A DNA stretch of 64,000 bases from Streptomyces violaceusniger Tu 4113 (GTDB lineage Bacteria > Actinomycetota > Actinomycetes > Streptomycetales > Streptomycetaceae), in contig NC_015957.1 in NCBI RefSeq assembly GCF_000147815.2, forward strand, positions 806,001 to 870,000, given 5' to 3'. The notes under the pieces are model-generated. The model saw nothing but the letters and a program-made list of their open reading frames with translations, was not told the DNA's origin and made no database searches. The position numbers and the translations under genes are program-made. This document shows, piece after piece, positions 1-7,420 of the stretch; position 1 is the first letter of the stretch, and each line of letters opens with the position of its first letter.

Positions 1-336
1 CTGCGCCGCGTAGGCGGGCAACAGCGGGGGATGGGGCAGCACGTACGACCAGATCCGGCCACGGCCGCTCAACTTTTTCCACAGGCAGTCGAAGGACTGG
101 CAGTGGGGGCAGCAGGGCCGGGGCGGAAAGCGTGGTTCGCCGCAGTCGGCGCAGCACTGGACGCGCAGTTCGCCGCGCGCCGCGTAGGCGAAGAAGGGCG
201 CCCCGTCCTCGTCGGGCACGGGCGCCAGCAGGCCGTCGGACCCCTCGCTTCCGCCGCTCGCGGCCGTCGTCGCGTCAGCCGTCGTGTCCGTCGTCGCGTT
301 GGCCGTTGCGTCCGTCGTCGTGTCCATCTGTGTCAT
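1..336 (-). CDS. DUF35 OB-fold / zinc-ribbon protein, acyl-CoA-associated (3' end cut by window)
   Basis: The visible 112 residues hold an N-terminal Thr/Ala/Asp-rich tail (about residues 5-25), then a rubredoxin-like zinc ribbon with C62-x2-C65 and C76-x2-C79, followed by the start of an OB fold (GRIWSYV). The C-terminal part lies beyond base 1. DUF35 proteins partner thiolase-like lipid-transfer proteins; in steroid side-chain breakdown such a pair (Ltp2 with a DUF35 domain) forms an aldolase. Its start lies only 8 bases after the stop of the upstream thiolase-like gene, so the two should be one transcript and probably one complex. The low-complexity tail may not be conserved; a second ATG lies three codons downstream. 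Function as partner subunit is inferred from family and context. Confidence 0.85.
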   Translation of the reverse strand, partial: MTQMDTTTDATANATTDTTADATTAASGGSEGSDGLLAPVPDEDGAPFFAYAARGELRVQCCADCGEPRFPPRPCCPHCQSFDCLWKKLSGRGRIWSYVLPHPPLLPAYAAQ

Positions 337-344
337 GGCGTCGG

Positions 345-1553
345 TCAACTCCTCAGCAGCAGGGCCGATGTGGGAACCCCTTCACCCGCCGTGACCAGGC
401 AGGTCGTGGCGCCGGGGACCTGGGCGGTGCCGGTGCCGCGAAGCTGTCTGACCCCTTCGGTGATGAGGTTGAAGCCATGGACGTACGCCTCGCTGAGGCC
501 GCCCCCGCCGGTGTTGAGCGGCAGCCGTCCGCCGATCTCCAGCGCGCCCCCCTCGGTGAAGGCGGCGCCCTCGCCGCGGGCGCAGAAGCCGTAGCCCTCC
601 AGGGAGAGCGGGATCAGCGGGGTGAACGCGTCGTAGATCTGCGCGACATCCACATCCTGCGGCCCGAAGTCGGCGGTTTTCCACAGCCGGCGGGCGGCGG
701 TCCAGGAGGGGCCGGTGAGCGGGTCGTCGTTCCAGTAGTTGACCATCCCGTGGTGCTGGGCGGGCAGCCCCTGGGCGGCGGAGTGCACGTACACGGGCCG
801 TTGCCGGCAGTCGCGCGCCCGCTCGGCCGACACCACCACACAGGCCAGCGCGCCATCGGTCTCCAGGCAGTTGTCGAAGAGGCAGAGCGGTTCGCTGATC
901 CAGCGCGCGGTCATATACATCTCGCGGGTCAGCGGGCGGTCGTACATGATCGCGGCGGGGTTCTGATTGGCCCGGTTGCGGCAGGCCAGCGCGACATTGA
1001 AGAAGTGATCGCGGGTCGCGCCGTACTCATGCATATAGCGCCTGGCCAGCAGCCCGATCTCATCGGCCGGGCGCAGCAGTCCGTACGGCCGGGTCCACTG
1101 GGCCGGGGTGGGCAGTTGCGCCCGGGTGTTGGTCCAGGGGCGCGGTCCGCTGCCGCGTTTGCGCGACCGCCAGGCCACCCCGACGCTCGCCTGTCCGGTG
1201 GCGATCGCGGCGGCCAGATGCGCGACGGTCGCACAGGAACCGCCGCCCCCGTAGCCGACCTTGCTGAAGAAGGTCACATCCCCGGCGCCGATGGCCTTGG
1301 CGACCTCGACCTCGTCGGTCTCCTCCATGGTGTACGAGGCGAAGGCGTCCACCTCGGAGGGGGCGATGCCGGCGTCGTCGAGCGCGGCCAGGATCGCCCG
1401 GCAGGCCAGGGTCTTCTCGGACTCGGGGAGGTGTTTGGCGAACGGGGTCTGCCCGATGCCCGCTATCGCCGTCGCGTCCTTCAAGGTCGCCCCCGCGTTC
1501 GCCCCAGCCGTCGCCCCAGCCGTCGCCCCCGCCGTCGTCCTCGTCGCCCCCAT
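345..1553 (-). CDS. Thiolase-like lipid-transfer protein (SCP-x / Ltp family)
   Basis: A 402-residue thiolase-fold protein. Visible family marks are the N-terminal GIGQTPFAK segment, the GGGGSCATVAHLAAA helix start where thiolases carry their nucleophile, QIYDAFTP and GFCARGEG in the C-terminal half, and LNTGGGGLSEAYVHG near the end. Actinobacterial members act either as thiolases or, with a DUF35 partner, as retro-aldolases on CoA-thioester side chains; the DUF35 gene directly downstream favours the second. An ATG at 1553 has GGAGG 5 bases upstream; a GTG at 1577 would add 8 residues but has no ribosome site. The first 25 residues are an AGAT-type low-complexity repeat encoded by short DNA repeats. 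It is divergent from an acyl-CoA ligase with an operator-like palindrome between them. Confidence 0.87.
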   Translation of the reverse strand: MGATRTTAGATAGATAGANAGATLKDATAIAGIGQTPFAKHLPESEKTLACRAILAALDDAGIAPSEVDAFASYTMEETDEVEVAKAIGAGDVTFFSKVGYGGGGSCATVAHLAAAIATGQASVGVAWRSRKRGSGPRPWTNTRAQLPTPAQWTRPYGLLRPADEIGLLARRYMHEYGATRDHFFNVALACRNRANQNPAAIMYDRPLTREMYMTARWISEPLCLFDNCLETDGALACVVVSAERARDCRQRPVYVHSAAQGLPAQHHGMVNYWNDDPLTGPSWTAARRLWKTADFGPQDVDVAQIYDAFTPLIPLSLEGYGFCARGEGAAFTEGGALEIGGRLPLNTGGGGLSEAYVHGFNLITEGVRQLRGTGTAQVPGATTCLVTAGEGVPTSALLLRS

Positions 1554-1609
1554 GGCCGCCTCCGTGGTCGCGTTCACCGGTGCTGACAGCGGGGAAGGCT
1601 ACCGCTAAT

Positions 1610-1624
1610 CTGACGGGTAGTCAG
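1610..1624. promoter_or_regulatory. TetR-type operator candidate, site 1 of 6
   Basis: CTGACGGGTAGTCAG matches the window consensus CTGACG-N3-CGTCAG with one change. It lies between the divergent thiolase-like gene and the acyl-CoA ligase, where it could control both. Assignment to a TetR-family repressor is inference from palindrome size and the enzyme types it precedes. Confidence 0.6.
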
Positions 1625-1669
1625 CTAGTGGGGTCGTCCGTCCCGGGTTCCGGGGAGGGGAGCGGTCCG

Positions 1670-3280
1670 ATGCAACGGATGGCACAGGGGAACACCGTCC
1701 CGGCCCTGATCCGGGCGGCGGTCGAGCGATACGGCCCGGCCGAGGCCGTGGTCGAGGGCCGCGCCCGGATCTCGTACGCCGAGCTCGGCGCCCGGATCGA
1801 ACGCGCCGCGGCCGCGTGCGTCGCCTCGGGTCTCGAACCGGGCGACCGCGCCGCGATCTGGGCGCCCAACACCACCGACTGGATCGTGGCGGCGCTCGGC
1901 GCGGTCACCGCGGGCGGCGTGCTGGTCCCGGTCAACACCCGCTTCAAGGGCGCCGAGGCGGCGTATGTGCTGCGCCGCACCCGGGCCTCGCACCTGTTCA
2001 TCACCGGTACCTTCCTGGGCACCTCTTATGTGGCGTCGCTGCGCCGGGCGGCGGGGGAGGGGGCGGGCCACGGCCCGCTGCCGCGCCTGCCCTACCTACG
2101 GGAGGTGGTCGTCCTCGCCGACAACGGCCCGGAGGACTTCCGCACCTGGAAGGACTTCCTGGCACTGGGCGACGCCGTATCCCCGGAGGAGGTCCGGTCC
2201 CGGGCGGAGGCGGTGCGCCCCACGGACCCCTCCGACATCACCTTCACCTCCGGCACCACCGGCCGGCCCAAGGGCGTCGTGACCACGCACTTCCAGACCG
2301 TGCGCGTCTTCGACACCTGGAGCGAGATCACGGGGCTGGCGACGGGCGATCGCTATCTGATCGTGAACCCGTTCTTCCACACCTTCGGCTACAAGGCGGG
2401 CATCATCGCCTGTCTGAGCCGCGGCGCCACGATGGTGCCGCAGCCGGTCTTCAGCGTGGAGACCGCCCTGGCCAATATCGCCGCCGAGCGCATCACCGTC
2501 CTCCCCGGCCCGCCCACGCTCCACCAGTCGCTCCTCGACCACCCGTCCCGCGCCGCCCATGACCTGTCCACGCTGCGCCTGGTCGTCACCGGCGCCGCCG
2601 TGGTCCCGCTGGAGCTGGTGGAACGGCTGCGCTCGGAGCTCGGGGTCGGCACCGTCCTGACGGCGTACGGCCTGACGGAGGCGTCCGGCACCGTCACGAT
2701 GTGCCGCCGTGGCGATCCGCCCGAGGTCATCGCGGGCACGGCGGGCCGCGCGATTCCGGACACCGAGATCAAGATCGCCCATCCCACCGGACGCGAACTC
2801 CCCACGGGGCGGCCGGGCGAGGTCTGGGTCCGCGGCTACCACATCACCCCCGGCTACTTCGAGGATCCGATCGCCACGTCCCGCACCATCACCCCCGACG
2901 GCTGGCTGCGGACCGGCGATGTCGGGGTGATGGACGAGCAGGGCAATCTGCGCATCACCGACCGCATCAAGGACATGTTCATCGTCGGCGGCTTCAACGC
3001 CTATCCCGCCGAAATCGAGCAACTCATCGCCCGCCACCCCGATGTGGCCGACGTCGCCGTCGTCGGCATCCCGGATGCGCGCCTGGGCGAGGTGGCCAAG
3101 GCGTACGCGGTCCGGCGCCCGGATTCGACGCTGACCGCGGACGACCTGATCGCCTGGTCGCGCCGGGAGATGGCCAACTACAAGGTGCCACGGCAGGTGG
3201 TGTTCCTGGCCGAGTTGCCGCGCAACGCCAGCGGCAAGGTCCTCAAGGCCGAGCTGCGCGCGGGCCGGCCGCTTTCCTGA
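1670..3280 (+). CDS. AMP-forming acyl-CoA synthetase (FadD3-like)
   Basis: A 536-residue ANL-superfamily ligase that would activate a carboxylic acid to its CoA thioester through an acyl-adenylate. Seen: the P-loop-like TSGTTGRPKG at about residue 194, YGLTE at about 332, the GWLRTGDVG hinge region, and the C-terminal NASGKVLK with the catalytic lysine. Length fits medium- or bulky-acid ligases such as FadD3. An ATG at 1670 has a GGGGAGGGG ribosome site about 10 bases upstream; the reading frame extends 30 codons further up but that stretch covers the operator. It is divergent from the thiolase/DUF35 pair and probably supplies the CoA ester they work on. The substrate cannot be read from the sequence. 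Confidence 0.9.
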   Translation: MQRMAQGNTVPALIRAAVERYGPAEAVVEGRARISYAELGARIERAAAACVASGLEPGDRAAIWAPNTTDWIVAALGAVTAGGVLVPVNTRFKGAEAAYVLRRTRASHLFITGTFLGTSYVASLRRAAGEGAGHGPLPRLPYLREVVVLADNGPEDFRTWKDFLALGDAVSPEEVRSRAEAVRPTDPSDITFTSGTTGRPKGVVTTHFQTVRVFDTWSEITGLATGDRYLIVNPFFHTFGYKAGIIACLSRGATMVPQPVFSVETALANIAAERITVLPGPPTLHQSLLDHPSRAAHDLSTLRLVVTGAAVVPLELVERLRSELGVGTVLTAYGLTEASGTVTMCRRGDPPEVIAGTAGRAIPDTEIKIAHPTGRELPTGRPGEVWVRGYHITPGYFEDPIATSRTITPDGWLRTGDVGVMDEQGNLRITDRIKDMFIVGGFNAYPAEIEQLIARHPDVADVAVVGIPDARLGEVAKAYAVRRPDSTLTADDLIAWSRREMANYKVPRQVVFLAELPRNASGKVLKAELRAGRPLS

Positions 3281-3330
3281 CGGCCGCGGCCGCCGCCGAA
3301 GGCGGGCGCGCGGGCGGGGCATCACCAAGA

Positions 3331-3356
3331 GGGGCCGGGCAGGTTCGCCCGGCCCC
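3331..3356 (+). terminator. Rho-independent-type hairpin after acyl-CoA ligase
   Basis: Perfect 10-bp stem GGGGCCGGGC / GCCCGGCCCC with a 6-base loop, 50 bases after the ligase stop and before the convergent small gene, so it may serve both. No T run follows, as is usual in Streptomyces. Confidence 0.75.
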
Positions 3357-3385
3357 TTCGGCCTTCGTAAGTCGTCTCGCCGCGC

Positions 3386-3583
3386 CTACTGCGGGCTGGT
3401 GGGGGCATGGCCCTCGCCCTGCGGGGCCGGGGCGGCAGCAGTGGCGTATTCGCTACTGTCCACGCCGACGATAGGGGTGTGACTATCGCTTGCAGCTGCG
3501 AATGCGGCTGTCTGGCTTGTGGCTCCGACCGCGGCACCTATCGCGATAATCAAGGTCGCAATGCCCTTTGTGGCACGAGTCAT
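3386..3583 (-). CDS. Small exported peptide sharing the GEGH-(T/A)-P motif
   Basis: A 65-residue protein. Residues 1-30 look like a Sec signal peptide: basic start (MTRATK), hydrophobic core (IATLIIAIGAAVGA) and a likely AFA-A cleavage site. The mature part is about 35 residues with no cysteine and holds SDSHTP near its start and GEGHAPTSPQ at its end, the same core motif that is repeated six times in the gene just upstream. The ATG at 3583 has GGAGG 7 bases upstream, good support for a real gene. No enzyme domain is present. A secreted signal, cell-surface peptide or modified peptide are all possible; function is unknown. Confidence 0.75.
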   Translation of the reverse strand: MTRATKGIATLIIAIGAAVGATSQTAAFAAASDSHTPIVGVDSSEYATAAAPAPQGEGHAPTSPQ

Positions 3584-3745
3584 TCCGGTTCCTCCGATAC
3601 GGGGGGTGATTATCTATTTTGTACTGCAAATTAACAAAGAGGGGTACGTGTGTTCGGCCATCTGGCCGGAAGTGGTCGAAGCTTGGCGGAAAGGGGGCCC
3701 GCCCGGTGGTGCGTGGAGCCGCTCGTCCGGAGGCGCCCGCACAGA

Positions 3746-3792
3746 GGGGCCGACGCCGATGACGTCCCCTCCGCGTCATCGACATCGGCCCC
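3746..3792 (-). terminator. Hairpin between the two repeat-motif genes
   Basis: Two 19-base arms (3746-3764 and 3774-3792) pair with two mismatches around a 9-base loop. It follows the six-repeat gene on the minus strand and would partly separate it from the exported peptide gene. The rest of 3584-3832 holds only the promoter region of that small gene. Confidence 0.65.
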
Positions 3793-3832
3793 GCGGTTAC
3801 CTGTTGGATACGAACGACGTTCCGTGGTGTTC

Positions 3833-4153
3833 CTACTGGGGTGCCGAGGGAGTGTGGCCTTCGCCATCGGTGCTGAGCTGCGGAGGCGCGGGCGTGTGGC
3901 CCTCCCCCTGCGTGCTGAGCTGCGGCGGCGCCGGGGTGTGACCCTCGTCCATGGTGCTGAGCTGCGGAGGCGCGGGCGTGTGCCCCTCCCCCTGCGTGAT
4001 CAGCTGCGGCGGTGCGGGCGTGTGGCCTTCGCCCTGGGTGACCACCTCTGGTGGCGTCGGTGTGTGGCCCTCGTCCTGCGGAGTGAGGGTCGCCGGGTCG
4101 GCCTCCAGTGGCCGGTAGGTGTCGGACTGGGGCTTCTTGTCCGTGCTTGTCAC
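3833..4153 (-). CDS. Six-repeat Gly-His-Thr-Pro peptide protein
   Basis: A 106-residue protein without signal peptide or membrane segment. After a polar head of about 25 residues (MTSTDKKPQSDTYRP...) come six tandem 14-15-residue units of the type T-Q-G-E-G-H-T-P-A-P-P-Q-L-S, almost identical to one another; E, G, H, P and the final P-Q are nearly invariant. The GTG at 4153 is preferred because GGAG lies 6 bases upstream; an upstream ATG at 4165 lacks one. The layout, leader followed by repeated cores, is that of multi-core peptide precursors, but no modifying enzyme is adjacent. Streptomyces also encode short proteins of unknown function with repeated D-S-H-A-T motifs, which could be distant relatives. 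Product and role are unknown. Confidence 0.7.
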   Translation of the reverse strand: MTSTDKKPQSDTYRPLEADPATLTPQDEGHTPTPPEVVTQGEGHTPAPPQLITQGEGHTPAPPQLSTMDEGHTPAPPQLSTQGEGHTPAPPQLSTDGEGHTPSAPQ

Positions 4154-4367
4154 GATCAACTCCATCGGATGCTCTGGTCGGTAGAGGCCCGTTGACACCC
4201 GCCCGGCGACTCCCCCGTGGGTCGCCGGACAGGTGTCTCAAAAGGGCCGCCCACCTTACGGTGTGACCTCGCAACCGACCCGTCTGCCCCCCGCGGGGAC
4301 GGGTCGACCGGTACTAAGACTCCCGGACAGCGATAAACGATTGATGAACGGTCGGCGGGACGCGCGA

Positions 4368-7292
4368 TTATGCCGCGGTCGCGGGGGTCAGAAGCCCGCG
4401 GACGTCCTCCGCCTCGGGCGCCCCGAGCCGCTCGTGGATCGACAGCGCCTCACGCCAGCAGGCATCCGCGCGCTCGTTCTGGCCGAGCTCCAGCAGTGCC
4501 TTGCCGAGCAGCGTCAGCACGATGGCCCGGCGCCACTCGCCCCCGATGCCCCGCAGGGCGAGGGCCTGTTCGGCGTGGGTGGCGGCCTCCGCCGGGCGCC
4601 CGATGGACAGATGCGCCTCGGCCATCCGCTGGTGGGTCATGCCCTCCCAGAGCGGCTGGCGGTGCTCACGGAAGAGGCCGAGGGCCTCGGTGAGCTGCTC
4701 CAGCGCGTGCGCCAGGCTTCCGGCCCCGGTCAGGGCGATACCGAGCGCGTACTTCCCGTTGGCCAGGCGCAGGGTGCGCCCCAGGCTCCCGTAGATCCGC
4801 ACGCCCTGCCGGGCCAGGTCCACGGCGCTGTCGATGCGGCCCATCTCCACATACGCGCGGGACAGGTTGCACAGCGCGCTGGCTTCGCCGGGCTGGTCGT
4901 CCACGGCCCGGTAGGCGTCGATGGCGCGGAGGAAATGCCGCTCCGCGTCGTCCCAGCGGGTACGGCTGAGGTGCGCGATGATGCCGCGCTCGGTGAGGGC
5001 GCGGCCCATGGTCACGTGGTCCTCGACCGTGGAGCCCAGGGCCAGGGCGCGCTCCGCCTCCGCGTCGGCCTCTTCCAGCCGGCCGGTGAGGTTGCGCACC
5101 TTGGCCAGGCAGGTGCGGGCCCGGCCTTCGGCCCGGATGTCGCCGACCGTGTGTGCCGTCTCGCTGACGACGCGGGCGACGGCCTCGTAGCGCGGGGCGT
5201 TGGCACCGGATTCGGCCAGGTCCATCGCGGCGAGCAGCAGATCCGCCGCCCGGCCCAGGGTGGTGCCCGAGGCGGCCTGCTGGGCGCAGGCCAGCAGGCA
5301 GTCGGCCTCGGTGAACAGCCAGTCCAAGGCGGCGTCCTGATGCGGGAAGACCAGGCCGGGGTGGTCGGCGGGGGCCAGGTGGTCGCCCAGCCGGTCGCCC
5401 GGCCGCTCCATGGCGTACACCCGCGCCGCCGTGGCGAGGTAGAAGCTCAGCAGCCGGGAGAGCGCCGCCTCGCGTTCCGTGGCCGACTGGTGCCGCTCCG
5501 CGCGGTCACGCGCGTAGAGCCGTACGAGGTCGTGGTAGCGGTAGCGGCCGGGCGCCGCGGACTCCAGCAGGGAGGCGTCGACCAGGGACTCCAGGAGCTC
5601 CTCGGTGTCGAAGGTGTCCAGCTCCAGGGCGACGGCCGCCGCGGCGAGCGAGATGTCGGGGCCGTCCGCCAGCCCCAGCAGCCGGAACGCCCGGGCCTGC
5701 GGCGGCTCGAGCTGGCCGTAGCCCAGCTCGAAGGTGGCCCGTACGGCCAGGTCGCCCGCCCGCAGCTCGTCCAGCCGCCGGCGCTGGTTGGCGAGCTTGC
5801 GCGCCAGCGTGGAGACGGTCCAGGTGCGGCGCGAGGCCAGCCGGGAGGCCGCGATCCGGATGGCCAGCGGCAGGAAACCGCACGCCGCCACCACGTCCAT
5901 GGCCGCGTCGCGCTCCGAACTGACCCGCTCCGCGCCCACGATGCGGGTGAAGAGGACCAGCGCCTCCTCGGGGCTCATCACGTCCAGGTCGACCAGGTGG
6001 GCGCCCTCCAGGTCGACCATCCGGGTCCGGCTGGTGATCAGCGCGGCGCAGCCCGGCGTACCGGGCAGCAGCGGCCTGACCTGCGCGGCGTCGCGCGCGT
6101 TGTCGAGCAGCGTGAGCACCCGGCGGCCGTCCAGCATCGAGCGGTAGAGCGCGGCTCGCTCGTGGACGCCCTCGGGGATCGCGCTGTCCGGGGTGCCGAG
6201 GGCGCGCAGGAAGGCGCCCAGGATCGCGTTGGGCTCAGCGGGCACCGGGCCGGCGCCCTGGAGGTCGACGTAGAGCTGGCCGTCGGGGAAGTGGGCGCGG
6301 GCCGCGTGGGCGACGTGCACGGCGAGCGTCGTCTTGCCGACCCCACCGATTCCGGCCACTGCTGACACGGCCATGACACGCCCCTCGGCGGTGGCGAGCT
6401 CATCGCTCAGCTCCTCGACGAAGGCGACCCGGCCGGTGAAGTCCGCGACCGTCGCGGGGAGCTGGGCCGGCCTGACGAAGCTGGGCCCGGCGTGCGTGCG
6501 GTCGTCCACCGGGACCGCCAGCTCGGCATCCGCCTGCAGAATGCGCTGATGCAGGTCGGACAGCTCCGCGCAGGGGTCCACACCGAGATCCTCGGCGAGC
6601 AGCCGCCTCGTGTCGTTGTACACCGCCAGGGCCTCGGCCTGCCGGCCGCTGCGGTAGAGCGCCAGCATCAGCAGCTCGCGCAGCCGCTCCCGGAGCGGAT
6701 GGGCGGCGGTCAGCGCGGTGAGCTCGGAGACCACCTCGGTGTGGTGGCCCAGCTCCAGGTCGAGATCGAGCCTGGTCTCGGTGAGCACGAGCTGCCACTC
6801 CGACAGCCGGGCGCGCTGGGTCGTGGCGTAGGGCCCCGACAGCCCGGCCAGGGACTCACCGTCCCAGAGGTCCAGCGCCCGGCCGATGAGCTCATGGGCG
6901 CGCAGCCGGTCGCCCGAGTGCCGGGCCTTCTCCGCCTCCGCGGCCAGGCTCTCGGCCACGTCGATGTCCAGGGCCCCGAGGCCCACCTGGACCGCGTAGC
7001 CGCCCGATTCGCTGACCAGGATGTCCGAATGCGGGGTGAACGCCTTGCGCAGCCGGGAGGCGTAGGTGCGCAGCGCCGCGATGGCGGCGTCCGGCGGATC
7101 GTCGCCCCATAGGGCGTCGACGAGTTCGGGGGCGGTGGCGGTGCGCCCGCCGCGCAGCAGCAGAGCGGCGAGCAGGGCTCTTTGCTGCGGTGATCCGGTG
7201 CTGAGCTGTTCCTCGCCCCGAAAGGCCCGTACCGGTCCGAGCACGGTGAAGCGCAAGGACTGCTCCTGCGCCCGCTCCTTCTCGCCGGTCAT
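4368..7292 (-). CDS. AfsR/SARP-family regulator (winged helix, BTAD, NB-ARC, TPR)
   Basis: 974 residues, close to AfsR length. In order: OmpR-type winged helix (about 14-95, with LRTYASRLRK), bacterial transcriptional activation domain (about 100-250), NB-ARC ATPase with Walker A GIGGVGKTT at 314-322 and a Walker B-type RRVLTLLDN near 390, then TPR repeats over the last 300 residues. Family members bind promoters of secondary-metabolism genes, with the ATPase/TPR part sensing input. The ATG at 7292 has GGGGGAG just upstream. It lies downstream of a shorter paralogue with its own similar promoter. Targets cannot be named; the small repeat-peptide genes next door are candidates only by position. 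Confidence 0.93.
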   Translation of the reverse strand: MTGEKERAQEQSLRFTVLGPVRAFRGEEQLSTGSPQQRALLAALLLRGGRTATAPELVDALWGDDPPDAAIAALRTYASRLRKAFTPHSDILVSESGGYAVQVGLGALDIDVAESLAAEAEKARHSGDRLRAHELIGRALDLWDGESLAGLSGPYATTQRARLSEWQLVLTETRLDLDLELGHHTEVVSELTALTAAHPLRERLRELLMLALYRSGRQAEALAVYNDTRRLLAEDLGVDPCAELSDLHQRILQADAELAVPVDDRTHAGPSFVRPAQLPATVADFTGRVAFVEELSDELATAEGRVMAVSAVAGIGGVGKTTLAVHVAHAARAHFPDGQLYVDLQGAGPVPAEPNAILGAFLRALGTPDSAIPEGVHERAALYRSMLDGRRVLTLLDNARDAAQVRPLLPGTPGCAALITSRTRMVDLEGAHLVDLDVMSPEEALVLFTRIVGAERVSSERDAAMDVVAACGFLPLAIRIAASRLASRRTWTVSTLARKLANQRRRLDELRAGDLAVRATFELGYGQLEPPQARAFRLLGLADGPDISLAAAAVALELDTFDTEELLESLVDASLLESAAPGRYRYHDLVRLYARDRAERHQSATEREAALSRLLSFYLATAARVYAMERPGDRLGDHLAPADHPGLVFPHQDAALDWLFTEADCLLACAQQAASGTTLGRAADLLLAAMDLAESGANAPRYEAVARVVSETAHTVGDIRAEGRARTCLAKVRNLTGRLEEADAEAERALALGSTVEDHVTMGRALTERGIIAHLSRTRWDDAERHFLRAIDAYRAVDDQPGEASALCNLSRAYVEMGRIDSAVDLARQGVRIYGSLGRTLRLANGKYALGIALTGAGSLAHALEQLTEALGLFREHRQPLWEGMTHQRMAEAHLSIGRPAEAATHAEQALALRGIGGEWRRAIVLTLLGKALLELGQNERADACWREALSIHERLGAPEAEDVRGLLTPATAA

Positions 7293-7324
7293 GGTCTCCC
7301 CCTGCCTCTGCTCCCAGTTGCACG

Positions 7325-7360
7325 GGCCAGTTTGCCTTGCCGATACCCCTCACGTCAGTA
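7325..7360 (-). promoter_or_regulatory. Promoter of the AfsR-type gene, duplicated upstream of its paralogue
   Basis: Reading on the minus strand: TACTGACGT, nine variable bases, then GGCAAGGCAAACTGGCC, 32 bases before the ATG. CTGACG-N18-CAAACT gives a plausible -35/-10 pair. The same elements with the same spacing recur at 9915-9950. Confidence 0.5.
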
Positions 7361-7420
7361 GGGGCCGGACCTCTCCACAAGGCCCGCCCGACTTCGAGAC
7401 CTCGACAGGCCGACGGATCG

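Noticed and set aside
3483..4274. Alternative frame with His/Ala/Gly repeats across the six-repeat gene
   Set aside because: It is the shadow of the same DNA repeats in another frame; it lacks the good ribosome site seen for the chosen frame and runs through the hairpin and the next gene.
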